NCBI GenBank assembly: GCA_026985975.1
Contig: JALSPL010000152.1
Span: forward strand, 1 to 14,800
Length of the DNA: 14,800 nucleotides
From: Anaerolineae bacterium
GTDB taxonomy: Bacteria > Chloroflexota > Anaerolineae > J102
Direction: 5' to 3'
Below, one piece after another: positions 1-6,699 of the stretch. The position numbers were made by a program, and so were the translations under genes. The stretch's first letter is position 1, and every line of letters starts with the position of its first letter. Below the pieces are notes generated by a model. It saw only the letters and a list, made by a program, of their open reading frames with translations, was not told the DNA's origin and ran no database searches.

Positions 1-1
1 C

Positions 2-1012
2 ACCCCCACAGCCACCCCCACCCCGCCATCGCCCCTTATCCCGGTGGTGCATCCCAAAACCATCGCCATCGACGACGAAAGCAATACGCTCTACATCTCC
101 AGCCTCACCACCAACAGCCTCTACATCGTCAATGGCGGTGACAACACCGTCAGCGCCCAGATCCCCGTGGGCGCCGCGCCCTATGGGGTGGATGTCAATC
201 CCGTCACCCACAAAGCCTACGTAGCCAATACCGATGACAACACCCTTTCGGTCGTCGATCTAAGCGCCAACGCCGTTGCCGCCACCATCACCTTTGACCC
301 TGACAGTAAACCGCTGCAGGTGGCGGTCAATCCCGACACCAACAAAGTTTATGTCACCCTGCACAACACGAACCAGATGGCGGTGATCGACGGCGGCGCC
401 GACGCCGTGATCAAAACCATCCCCAACCTGCCCGGCGCCTTCGACGTCATCGTCAACCGGCCCGATAACCAGATCTATGTCAGCGCCCGTGACGCCCATT
501 TTGTCAGCATCATCGACGGCGCCACCGATACTGAAGTCAAAAAACTCATGCCCGGCGGCGAGACTTACGCCCTGGCCTTCGATCCGACGCTCAAACAACT
601 CTACACGCTCATCCAACCCGATGGCCCCCTTTACCTGCTCGACGCTCCCACCGGGGATATCTATCTGCCCCTGCCCGATCTCATCGGGCAACAGCAGCCC
701 AACCCCAACGTCGTCATCATCTTCGAAGTCAAGCCCAACTATGATTTCGGACGACGCGGCTATCGCATAGCCGGCGAAGCCGGGCCCCAGGGCGGCGTGG
801 GCGTGGCCGCCAACTCATCCACCGGGCACTTCTTCATCACCAACAGCGCCGATAACTCCCTCTCGGTGTTTGACGGCGCCTCCCTGGTCACGCTCGCCAC
901 CGTGCCCATGGATGGCGATCCCGGCGATGTGGCGGTGAATCCCATCACCAACCGGGCGTATGTCAGCAACCGTTCCGCCGACGTCGTACACATGATTGTC
1001 GACGGCTGGTAG
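2..1012 (+). CDS. YVTN/YncE-type beta-propeller protein, 5' end outside window
   Basis: The frame is open from base 2 and reads through a Thr/Pro-rich stretch (TPTATPTPPSPLIP) before the first possible start (GTG at 44), so the true start is almost certainly upstream. Such linkers usually tether an exported domain to a signal or lipoprotein anchor; that anchor is not visible here. The rest is a repeat protein with a unit of about 40-45 residues of the form N-P-x-T-N-x-x-Y-V-x-N-x-x-D-N-x-x-S-V-x-D-G, seen for example as NPVTHKAYVANTDDNTLSVVD, NPDTNKVYVTLHNTNQMAVID and, at the C-terminus, NPITNRAYVSNRSADVVHMI. These are YVTN-family blades of the YncE/SMP-30-like propeller fold. A less regular stretch at about residues 205-265 (counted from 44) interrupts the blades. 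Probably extracellular binding or structural; no catalytic motif is seen. Fold is confident, function unknown. Confidence 0.85.
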   Translation, partial: TPTATPTPPSPLIPVVHPKTIAIDDESNTLYISSLTTNSLYIVNGGDNTVSAQIPVGAAPYGVDVNPVTHKAYVANTDDNTLSVVDLSANAVAATITFDPDSKPLQVAVNPDTNKVYVTLHNTNQMAVIDGGADAVIKTIPNLPGAFDVIVNRPDNQIYVSARDAHFVSIIDGATDTEVKKLMPGGETYALAFDPTLKQLYTLIQPDGPLYLLDAPTGDIYLPLPDLIGQQQPNPNVVIIFEVKPNYDFGRRGYRIAGEAGPQGGVGVAANSSTGHFFITNSADNSLSVFDGASLVTLATVPMDGDPGDVAVNPITNRAYVSNRSADVVHMIVDGW

Positions 1013-1041
1013 TCCCCCGGCTGCAGATTCAACCTCTTCTC

Positions 1042-1076
1042 GGGGCGGGAGAACCCATTCTCTCGCCCCTTTCCTT
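1042..1076 (+). terminator. Rho-independent terminator after the beta-propeller gene
   Basis: Arms GGGGCGGGAGAA (1042-1053) and TTCTCTCGCCCC (1058-1069) pair over 12 positions with a single G-T, enclose a 4-base loop (CCCA) and are followed by TTTCCTT. It lies 29 bases after the stop codon of the propeller gene and before the next gene, so it separates the two transcription units. Confidence 0.7.
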
Positions 1077-1119
1077 GCATTCATAACTTCACCCGTGTCG
1101 CGCCGATAGCGATGGCATC

Positions 1120-1977
1120 ATGACAGATGAGCTCGAACAACGCCTTAGCGACGCGCTCGGCCAGCGCCCGAATCGCATCAGCCCCCTTAGCGGCGGTAGC
1201 GTGGGCGAAGTCTATCGCGTGGATCTGCCGAATGGCGCGCGTTGCGTCGCCAAAATGGATGCCAGCGCCAGCGCCATTCTGGACAGGGAGGGATGGATGT
1301 TGCGCTATCTGGCCGATCACAGCGCCCTGCCTGTCCCGGAAGTCATCCACAGCGCCCCCCAGTTGCTGATCATGAGCTGGCTGCCCGGACGCAGCAGCTT
1401 CGACGCCAACAGCGAAGCCCACGCGGCCGAGCTGCTGGCCGATCTTCACGCCCTCAGCGCCCCGGCCTACGGCCTGGAAGCCGACACCCTCATCGGCGGT
1501 CTGCATCAGCCCAACCCCTGGCGCGAAAGCTGGATTGATTTCTTCCGGGAGCAACGGCTGCTGTTTATGGCCCACACCGCCTACGACGCCGGGCGTCTGC
1601 CCGCACGCACACTGGCCCGCATCGAAAAGCTGGCCGGGAAACTGGAGCGCTGGCTGGAGGAGCCGCCCGCGCCCGCCCTCATTCACGGTGACGTGTGGAG
1701 CGGCAACGTGCTGGCGCAAGACGGGCGCATCACCGGTTTTCTGGCCCCGGCCATCTACTACGCCGACCCGGAGATGGAGCTGGCCTTCATCACCCTCTTT
1801 CACACCTTCGGCGAGGCGTTCTTTCGCCGCTATGACGAGCTGCACGGCATTCGCCCCGGCTTTTGGCAAACCCGCCGCCATTTGTATAACCTCTATCCGC
1901 TGCTGGTGCATGTGCGTCTGTTTGGCGGCGGCTATATTCGCTCGGTGCAACACATTCTTACTCAATTCGGGGGCTGA
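1120..1977 (+). CDS. Fructosamine kinase (FN3K)-family protein with substituted metal-binding Asp
   Basis: The 285-residue product has the size and motif order of the FN3K/ketosamine-3-kinase family (APH-like kinase fold), which phosphorylates sugar adducts on protein or amino acid amines. Visible elements are a glycine-rich loop (SGGSVGEVYRV, about 24-34), the ATP-anchoring Lys in VAK (45), a helix Glu in REGWML (57) and the catalytic loop HGDVWSGN with D191 and N196. The following family signature, normally F-[IL]-D-P-A-x-Y-Y-x-D, reads GFLAPAIYYADPEMEL: the metal-binding Asp is Ala (codon 1744-1746, GCC, one base from GAC). It is either a pseudokinase, a recent inactivating mutation or a sequencing error. 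No clear Shine-Dalgarno precedes the ATG. It heads a unit with the methyltransferase 27 bases downstream. The family is confident; activity is doubtful. Confidence 0.88.
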   Translation: MTDELEQRLSDALGQRPNRISPLSGGSVGEVYRVDLPNGARCVAKMDASASAILDREGWMLRYLADHSALPVPEVIHSAPQLLIMSWLPGRSSFDANSEAHAAELLADLHALSAPAYGLEADTLIGGLHQPNPWRESWIDFFREQRLLFMAHTAYDAGRLPARTLARIEKLAGKLERWLEEPPAPALIHGDVWSGNVLAQDGRITGFLAPAIYYADPEMELAFITLFHTFGEAFFRRYDELHGIRPGFWQTRRHLYNLYPLLVHVRLFGGGYIRSVQHILTQFGG

Positions 1978-2004
1978 GTCGCCCACGGAATCAAAACGCC
2001 GCTT

Positions 2005-2733
2005 ATGGAAGCCTATAACGAAACCACCTACGGCGATCACATCGCCCACATCTATGACGACTGGTATGAGAGCTATGATCCGACAGCCATCGAAACGCTG
2101 GCGGAACTGGCGCGCGGCGGCCCGGCGCTGGAGCTGGGCATTGGCACCGGGCGCATCGCCCTGCCCCTGCAAGACAAAGGCGTAATGGTGCACGGCATCG
2201 AAGCCTCGGAGAAGATGATCGCCCGCCTGCAGGCCAAGCCCGGCGGCTACCGCATCCCCGTCACCCTGGGAGATTTCGGAGCCGTGCCCGTGAGGGGCGA
2301 ATTCCCTCTCATCTACGTCGTCTTCAACACGCTTTTCGCCCTCCTCACCCAGGAGGAGCAGATTCAGTGCTTCCAGAATGTGGCCGGGCATCTCACTCCC
2401 GAGGGCGTCTTCGTCACCGAAACCTTCATGCCCGATATGAAACGCTTTCAGCGAGACCAAAACATCAATCTGGCGGCCATGGATGACGGCTATCTGCGCA
2501 TCGACGTCACTCAGCACGATCCGGTGCAACAGCTTATATACAGCCAGCACGTGGCCTGGACCGAATCGGGCGCCCGCTTTTATCCGGTGCGTCTGCGCTA
2601 CATCTGGCCCTCCGAACTGGATTTGATGGCGCGGCTGGCGGGCCTGCATCTGGCGCAGCGCTGGGGCGACTGGGACAAACGCCCCTTTACCAGCGATAGC
2701 GGCAAGCTCATCTCCGTCTTCAGCCGTGCCTGA
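2005..2733 (+). CDS. Class I SAM-dependent methyltransferase
   Basis: A 242-residue protein with the Rossmann-type SAM-binding pattern: motif I at the end of strand 1 is ALELGIGTGR (ELGIGTG at 43-49), the acidic residue ending strand 2 is E66 in VHGIEASEKMI, and the later hydrophobic strand is FPLIYVVFNTLFALLT, matching the IYVxFN-type strand 4 of small-molecule methyltransferases. The N-terminus (YDDWYESYD) resembles the Y-D-x-x-Y lead-in of the Methyltransf_25/41 group. The substrate cannot be predicted. It lies 27 bases after the FN3K-like gene and overlaps the next gene by 8 bases, so co-transcription is likely. No obvious Shine-Dalgarno is seen before the ATG. It is not of the RNA-methyltransferase (NPPY) type. 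Confidence 0.88.
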   Translation: MEAYNETTYGDHIAHIYDDWYESYDPTAIETLAELARGGPALELGIGTGRIALPLQDKGVMVHGIEASEKMIARLQAKPGGYRIPVTLGDFGAVPVRGEFPLIYVVFNTLFALLTQEEQIQCFQNVAGHLTPEGVFVTETFMPDMKRFQRDQNINLAAMDDGYLRIDVTQHDPVQQLIYSQHVAWTESGARFYPVRLRYIWPSELDLMARLAGLHLAQRWGDWDKRPFTSDSGKLISVFSRA

Positions 2734-3193
2734 GTCCGCCCGACACTTCACCGGCTCGGGGACCGACAGCCTCCCGCCCCGCGGCCTGGCCGGAACCTAC
2801 GCCCTGTTTTTCCGGCTGACATCGTCACTGACGGTGACCGCGGGACGTCTGGGAGAGGCGCAGTTGCCCGCGGGCTGGCTGATCTACGTCGGCTCAGCCC
2901 TGGGCCCGGGCGGCTTGCACGCCCGACTGCGTCGCCATCTGGCCCCCGAAAAGCGCATCCACTGGCACATCGACGCACTCAGCGCCCGCCTGCGACCCCG
3001 CTTCTGGCTGGCCCTGGCCGATGGCCGCCGCCATGAATGTGAGTGGGCGCAGCGCCTGGCCGCGCATCCCGCCGCCAGCATCCCCATTCCCGGTTTCGGC
3101 AGCAGCGATTGTCAACGCGGCTGCCGGGCGCATCTCATCGCCTTTCCGGCTGAAATGACGGGCGCGGCTATCGTCGCCTGGCTCTATCCATAG
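2726..3193 (+). CDS. DUF123 / GIY-YIG-like nuclease-fold protein
   Basis: The 155-residue product carries the full DUF123 signature in order: GTYALFF near the start (about 23-29), a GRLG turn (40-43), WLIYVGSALG (51-60), LRRHL (68-72), HWHIDAL (79-85), an EC pair (104-105), and PGFGSSDC followed by C133 and HL (122-137). DUF123 is a degenerate relative of the GIY-YIG endonuclease fold, found alone or fused to endonuclease III in archaea and some bacteria; its reaction is not established, though a DNA-repair role is often suggested. The GTG start at 2726 overlaps the methyltransferase by 8 bases, suggesting translational coupling. About 20 residues precede the conserved core, so a slightly later start is possible. 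The 3' end overlaps the convergent HAD gene by 26 bases. Confidence 0.85.
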   Translation: MPESARHFTGSGTDSLPPRGLAGTYALFFRLTSSLTVTAGRLGEAQLPAGWLIYVGSALGPGGLHARLRRHLAPEKRIHWHIDALSARLRPRFWLALADGRRHECEWAQRLAAHPAASIPIPGFGSSDCQRGCRAHLIAFPAEMTGAAIVAWLYP

Positions 3194-3797
3194 TCGCAAC
3201 GCCCATTTCTCGCAGCGCCCGCTCGACTTGCAGCGCATTCTCATACACCACGCCCTGCATCCCCACAGCGGCCGCAGCCAGGATGTTGCGCTCCTTGTCA
3301 TCCACCAGCACGCAGGCCTCCGGCCTGAGATCAAGCCGACGGGCGGCGATGAGAAAGGCCTCGGGCTCGGGCTTGCGATAGCCCTCCAGGGCGCTGATCA
3401 CCGCCTCGTCGAACAATCCCCGAAAAAGCGGTTCCATCACCACATCCCGGGCCAGAAGTGCGGTGGCGTTGGAGAGCAAGCCGATGTGATAACGAGGGCG
3501 CAGACGCCAGGCCAGATGCAGCGTCGCCATATCCAGCATCGCCCCATAAAAATTATCCCGATAGCCGCTGAAATCCGCGGGCAGCGCCGCCTCCAGCTCC
3601 TGGCCCGTCGCCGCCCAATAGGCGTCCAATGATAACTCGCCCTTGGAGACGGCCTCCCAGGCCGGGCCGCTGTAAAGCCGCAGGCGCAGCGTGTCGGGCT
3701 CCCATCCCAGCAATGCGTCGAAGGCGAGCAACCGACGATCGCTGGCTTCGGTGTGCATCAACACGCCGCCCATGTCGAAAATCACCGCCCGAATCAT
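3168..3797 (-). CDS. HAD-superfamily hydrolase (subfamily IA-like)
   Basis: The chosen start gives MIRAVIFDMGGVLM, placing motif I at the extreme N-terminus as usual; the frame stays open upstream to 3893, but that extension lies inside the GNAT gene and adds nothing recognisable. The 209 residues contain the nucleophile D8 in FDMGG (the second Asp of the usual DxD is Gly, as in the DxGGV branch that includes YihX-like sugar phosphatases), motif II LLSN (S109), motif III RKPEP (K142) and motif IV LVDDKERN (D166/D167). All catalytic elements for a cytosolic phosphatase or dehalogenase-like hydrolase are therefore present; the substrate is unknown. The start codon overlaps the stop of the GNAT gene (ATGA), a typical coupling arrangement. 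The last 26 bases run into the convergent DUF123 gene. Confidence 0.9.
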   Translation of the reverse strand: MIRAVIFDMGGVLMHTEASDRRLLAFDALLGWEPDTLRLRLYSGPAWEAVSKGELSLDAYWAATGQELEAALPADFSGYRDNFYGAMLDMATLHLAWRLRPRYHIGLLSNATALLARDVVMEPLFRGLFDEAVISALEGYRKPEPEAFLIAARRLDLRPEACVLVDDKERNILAAAAVGMQGVVYENALQVERALREMGVATMDRARRR

Positions 3798-4660
3798 GCT
3801 TCCTGCAAATCCTTGATCAACACCGGGATGCGGCGGCCGATGGCCCGAAAGCCAAAACCCTTGTAGAGGCGCTGAGAGCTCACATTTTGCCACTGGGTGT
3901 TCAGGGTGACGTAAGTCGCGCCGCGTTCAGCGATAAAATCCAGCGCATCGGCCAGCAGATAGCGCCCGAAACCTTTGCCCTGCCAGGCCGGAGAGATAGC
4001 CAGCCGCACGATCTGGGCGTGCTCGCCATGCACCTGCACACAGACATAGCCCACCATCTGCCGGTTGTGCTCCAACACCGCCAGCCGATCAGCGGTCATC
4101 AGCCATTTCACCAACTCGCCGCTGCTAAACTGCCAGGGCCAGTCGAAAGCCTGGTGGTCGAGCACTGTCAGATCATTGATCTCGTGACGTCCCAGGGCGC
4201 GGAGGGTGACGTCAGGAATCGTGAAATCGGGCAGCAACGGGCGAGAAGGCGCAGTGCGCTCGAAATGGATGATGTAATCGTGGGGAACAAAGCCCTGACG
4301 CATCAAAGGCGCGGCCAGCCACACATCCACGGCCAGATGCATCAAGAAACGATCTCCCCGGGCCAGCAACGCGCGCTCCAGCGGGCGCAGGAGATGCGAC
4401 AGGCCATCATCGATGCGCCAGCCATTGAGCAGCCCCAGCCCCCGCAGCATCACCAGCTTTTTCTGATAGCCGGACGCACACACGAATCCCCACAGCAACG
4501 GCCCCGTATCAGCCACCAGGCAGGCGCTGCGCTTGACCATCTGCATCAGATCTTCATATCCGAAGTGCATCACCACCCGGCGCGCATGCTGACGCATCTG
4601 CATGATGCGCTCGATATCAGCAGCCAGGGCCGGGCGAACGATGATCTGAATGTCGTGCAT
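3794..4660 (-). CDS. GNAT-family N-acetyltransferase, probably two GNAT domains
   Basis: The 288-residue protein is about twice the length of a single GNAT domain. The C-terminal half has a clear acetyl-CoA-binding site: the strand IVRLAISPAWQGKGFGRYLL contains the motif A pyrophosphate loop Q-G-K-G-F-G (227-232), followed by ATYVTLNTQWQNVSSQRLYKGFGF, which matches motif B of RimI-like enzymes (N-x-x-[AS]-x-x-L-Y-x-x-x-G-F). The N-terminal half begins IIVRPALAADIERIMQM, the usual first beta-alpha unit of a GNAT domain, but I see no intact Q/R-x-x-G-x-G loop in it, so it is probably a degenerate second copy. The target (protein N-terminus, amine or small molecule) cannot be told. It is the first gene of a two-gene minus-strand unit with the HAD hydrolase. 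Confidence 0.87.
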   Translation of the reverse strand: MHDIQIIVRPALAADIERIMQMRQHARRVVMHFGYEDLMQMVKRSACLVADTGPLLWGFVCASGYQKKLVMLRGLGLLNGWRIDDGLSHLLRPLERALLARGDRFLMHLAVDVWLAAPLMRQGFVPHDYIIHFERTAPSRPLLPDFTIPDVTLRALGRHEINDLTVLDHQAFDWPWQFSSGELVKWLMTADRLAVLEHNRQMVGYVCVQVHGEHAQIVRLAISPAWQGKGFGRYLLADALDFIAERGATYVTLNTQWQNVSSQRLYKGFGFRAIGRRIPVLIKDLQEA

Positions 4661-4707
4661 GGGAGCGTGGAGAGAACTAAAAAGAGATGGCGGGACGAGA
4701 GTTCTGT

Positions 4708-4758
4708 TTCATGGCGCCTGCTTCGTAAATAAGTCAAAAGGAAAAAGGCGCAAGGCAA
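4708..4758 (-). repeat. Half-unit of the dispersed repeat, inverted, with an adjoining 7-bp-periodic tract
   Basis: Read on the minus strand, 4732-4708 gives TTATTTACGAAGCAG, then GCGCCATGAAAC, matching the left half of the repeat units at 11722-11750 and 11833-11856 (TATTTACG octamer at 4731-4724). Immediately adjoining it, 4731-4758 on the plus strand shows 7-base periodicity: AAGTCAA, AAGGAAA, AAGGCGC, AAGGCAA. The octamer therefore sits directly against a heptamer tract, exactly as at 11809-11840. Confidence 0.6.
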
Positions 4759-4763
4759 AAAGT

Positions 4764-4794
4764 CCTCACGGCCACGTTGGCCGCAGCAGCGAGG
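4764..4794. repeat. Imperfect inverted repeat (hairpin)
   Basis: CCTCACGGCCA (4764-4774) and TGGCC (4778-4782) followed after GCAGCAGC by GAGG (4791-4794) form an imperfect hairpin whose core GGCCA-CGT-TGGCC pairs perfectly. No T-run follows on either strand, so it is listed as a repeat rather than a terminator. Confidence 0.5.
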
Positions 4795-4797
4795 GAT

Positions 4798-4851
4798 GTA
4801 ATGCGTAAAACGTGACGCATTACGCAATACGCATTACGCATTACGTTTTAC
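4798..4851. repeat. Heptamer tandem repeat (ACGCATT) within nested inverted repeats
   Basis: Four tandem 7-mers run from 4815 to 4842: ACGCATT, ACGCAAT, ACGCATT, ACGCATT. The tract is bracketed by GTAAAACG (4805-4812) and CGTTTTAC (4844-4851), a perfect 8-bp inverted repeat, and GTAATGCGT (4798-4806) also pairs perfectly with ACGCATTAC (4815-4823). The structure can fold in alternative ways. Its style resembles the heptanucleotide repeats described in filamentous cyanobacteria and seen in Chloroflexota intergenic DNA; no coding role is visible. Confidence 0.75.
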
Positions 4852-5150
4852 TAGATCGGCTGCCGTAGTTCGACTGCGTCGTTATGAGCTATTTTAACAT
4901 AGCCGCCCAAATCGCAAAGAAAATCCATCCACCTAACTTTTCCTGTTTTGCAGGGTTGAAATCCCCCTTTTTGGAGCCTGCGCCAAACGTCAATTGGCAT
5001 ATTTCTGAAAATGCGTTAGGATAATAGCGTCTTTCGCCCTGTCTATCAGCATGGAGGGGCAAAATGTCCAATATGACGCCAGCCAAATGAAGAGAAGCAG
5101 CGGCGCGCGTCGCCTTCGACCGCCATCGACAGCCGTGCTTTGCACAAAAC
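4852..5150. other. Unassigned AT-richer stretch, no gene recognised
   Basis: About 300 bases with noticeably lower GC than the flanking genes. A minus-strand frame of 87 codons (5152-4889, TTG start) ends in a hydrophobic segment (GGWIFFAIWAAML), but I recognise no family, codon use does not resemble the neighbours, and its beginning touches the repeat module at 5151. It may be decayed coding DNA or simply non-coding. I see no tRNA or riboswitch-like structure. Confidence 0.4.
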
Positions 5151-5302
5151 AAACGCCATGAACAATGGCGCGCCGATAAGAATGAAAATCTGAACGCAGA
5201 GACTTCTGATGCCGCAGATTCTCGCAGATTTCTTCCGGTTTTATCTTCTTATCTGCGCAGATCAGACTTTTTTGCGTCATCTGCGTGCTATTTACGGAAT
5301 AG
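5151..5302 (+). repeat. Dispersed repeat module, copy related to 11851-11998
   Basis: Starts with a right half-unit (CGCCATGA, then GCGCGCCGATAAGAATGAAA, through 5190), continues through a palindromic ATCTGCG-type spacer and ends with TATTTACGGAATAG (5289-5302). Bases 5251-5296 match 11947-11992 with two mismatches, and both copies hold the perfect palindrome ATCTGCGCAGAT (5251-5262 and 11947-11958). The module ends about 55 bases before the start of the molybdenum hydroxylase operon, so any promoter for that operon must lie within or beside it. Confidence 0.75.
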
Positions 5303-5344
5303 CCCCCATCTTTTTCGCCAACCGCCAAATCCTTTTCATCAGCC

Positions 5345-5350
5345 AAGAGG
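5345..5350 (+). promoter_or_regulatory. Ribosome binding site for the FAD subunit, fixing a TTG start
   Basis: AAGAGG lies 6 bases before TTG at 5357. TTG is the only start that gives the complete N-terminus of the family (MKAFDYIRP), and no ATG or GTG is as well placed. Confidence 0.7.
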
Positions 5351-5356
5351 CCCGCG

Positions 5357-6220
5357 TTGAAAGCATTTGATTATATCCGTCCCAAAAGTTTGGAGGAAGC
5401 CGTCGGCCATCTCACCCAGGGAAAACGCGTCAATATCCTGGGCGGAGGCGTCACGCTTTTCCTGCAGATACAAAACAACGAACTGACGCCGGACGTCATT
5501 CTCGACGTCAAGGCGCTGCCCGGCTTTCATGATATCCGCTATCACCATCATCATGGGCTAAAACTCGGCGCCGCCGTCAATCTGCAACATCTGGCCACGG
5601 GCCTGGAAATTCGCCGCCATTATCCTTTGCTCAACCAGACGGCCCAGGAACTGGCGTCGCCGCAGATTCGCAACCGCGCCACCATCGGCGGCACATTGGC
5701 CTGGGCTTCGCCCGTCTCAGAGCTGGTCGCGCCCATGCTCTGCTACGACGCGGTTTGTCACACCTGGTCTCCCCGGGGAACGCGGACAATCCCTGTCTCG
5801 GAACTTTATCTGGGAGATTTCAAAACAGCGCTGGAACCGGACGAACTCATCACCCATATCCACCTGCCTTCTTTTCCCGCCCGCACCTACGGCGTCTACC
5901 AACGTCAAACCATCCGTCACGACGGACGCAGGATGATCGCGGGGGCGGCCACATTGGCCATTCACAAGCACCATACGCTCACCAACTGGCGCATTGCCGT
6001 GCTGGGGGTGGATGACCGTCCCAAGCGCGTCCCCGAAGCGGAGGCGCTGCTGGAAGGCGCGCCCGCCGAGGCGGACATCGCCCGGGCGTTGGAAGCCGTC
6101 CAGGAAAACATCCACCCGCAGGACGTTGTCTATGCTCGCAGCGACTATCGCCGGGCTGTTCTCAACGCGCTCTTGCAGCGCAGCATTCACGATATTATCA
6201 GCAACCTCCAGGACTCATAA
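5357..6220 (+). CDS. Molybdenum hydroxylase FAD-binding (medium) subunit, XdhB/CoxM-like
   Basis: This 287-residue protein has the typical length and opening (FDYIRPKSLEEAV) of the FAD-binding subunit of xanthine-dehydrogenase-family enzymes. The first FAD contact loop reads NILGGG (27-31 region, usually AGGTDL), followed by LTPDVILDV; the second is RNRATIGGTLAWASPVSEL (about 105-123), matching the family's R-x-x-A-T-[IL]-G-G-N-[IL]-x-x-x-x-P-x-S-D. The CO-dehydrogenase FAD-binding C-terminal domain follows. In the complex it passes electrons from the Fe-S subunit to the terminal acceptor through FAD. It starts with TTG behind a good Shine-Dalgarno and is the first gene of a three-gene operon; only 3 bases separate it from the Fe-S subunit. 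The medium-small-large order is that of Cox-type operons, but the substrate is not CO (see large subunit). Confidence 0.93.
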   Translation: MKAFDYIRPKSLEEAVGHLTQGKRVNILGGGVTLFLQIQNNELTPDVILDVKALPGFHDIRYHHHHGLKLGAAVNLQHLATGLEIRRHYPLLNQTAQELASPQIRNRATIGGTLAWASPVSELVAPMLCYDAVCHTWSPRGTRTIPVSELYLGDFKTALEPDELITHIHLPSFPARTYGVYQRQTIRHDGRRMIAGAATLAIHKHHTLTNWRIAVLGVDDRPKRVPEAEALLEGAPAEADIARALEAVQENIHPQDVVYARSDYRRAVLNALLQRSIHDIISNLQDS

Positions 6221-6223
6221 CGC

Positions 6224-6691
6224 ATGAAGCATGAAATCCAATTGATCGTCAACGGCGAAACCCGTTCGCTCACCGTTGAATCGCAACAGACATTGCTGGA
6301 AGCGCTGCGGGAAGATCTGGGACTTACCGGCGTCAAACACGGCTGTTCCACCGGCGAATGCGGCGCATGCAGCGTGCTGCTGAATGGCGAAGTCGTCAAT
6401 TCCTGCATGGTGCTGGCCGTCGAGGCCGCGGACGCCGAGATTTTGACCGCCGAGGGGCTGGCCACCGATGAGGGATTGCATCCCCTGCAAAAGTCGTTCA
6501 TCGATCATCACGGCGTCCAATGCGGCTATTGCGCCTCGGGCATGCTCATCTCCGCCAAAGCCCTGCTCAACCGCACCTCCCGCCCGCACGAGGAGGAAAT
6601 ACGCGAAGCGTTGGTGGGCAATCTCTGTCGATGCGGCGCATACGCCGACATCATCAAATCCATTCAGGTCGCCTCCCGGGCCCGACGTTAG
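6224..6691 (+). CDS. Molybdenum hydroxylase [2Fe-2S] small subunit, XdhC/CoxS-like
   Basis: This 155-residue protein has both cluster domains intact. The N-terminal plant-ferredoxin-like domain carries C41, C46, C49 and C61 (HGCSTGECGACSV, then NSC), and the C-terminal helical domain carries C100, C103, C135 and C137 (QCGYCASGM and GNLCRCGAY). All eight cluster ligands are present, so electron transfer from the Mo site to FAD should be possible. The usual C-G-Y-C-T-P-G-M reads C-G-Y-C-A-S-G-M here, a mild variation. Length is normal for the family. It begins 3 bases after the FAD subunit and ends 8 bases before the large subunit, consistent with stoichiometric co-translation. The protein is cytosolic, with no Tat signal. 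Confidence 0.95.
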   Translation: MKHEIQLIVNGETRSLTVESQQTLLEALREDLGLTGVKHGCSTGECGACSVLLNGEVVNSCMVLAVEAADAEILTAEGLATDEGLHPLQKSFIDHHGVQCGYCASGMLISAKALLNRTSRPHEEEIREALVGNLCRCGAYADIIKSIQVASRARR

Positions 6692-6696
6692 AGGTG
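6691..6696 (+). promoter_or_regulatory. Ribosome binding site deciding the large-subunit start
   Basis: GAGGTG directly precedes two in-frame ATG codons at 6700 and 6703. The reading frame is open back to 6520, but that part lies inside the Fe-S gene; this site shows that translation begins at 6700 or 6703. Confidence 0.65.
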
Positions 6697-6699
6697 CAA

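Noticed and set aside
1081..2751. Long minus-strand open frame of 556 codons opposite the kinase and methyltransferase genes
   Set aside because: It has no recognisable domain and is rich in His/Gly/Gln as expected for the antisense of GC-rich genes; the plus-strand genes have clear family motifs throughout.
3798..3893. N-terminal extension of the HAD hydrolase
   Set aside because: It lies within the GNAT gene, and the HAD nucleophile motif begins right after the ATG at 3797.
3629..4732. Plus-strand open frame of 367 codons opposite the GNAT gene
   Set aside because: No domain pattern; the opposite strand encodes a clear acetyltransferase with motifs A and B.
6520..6699. N-terminal extension of the large molybdenum subunit
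   Set aside because: This stretch is the Fe-S gene in another frame; the GAGGTG site and family N-terminus place the start at 6700 or 6703.
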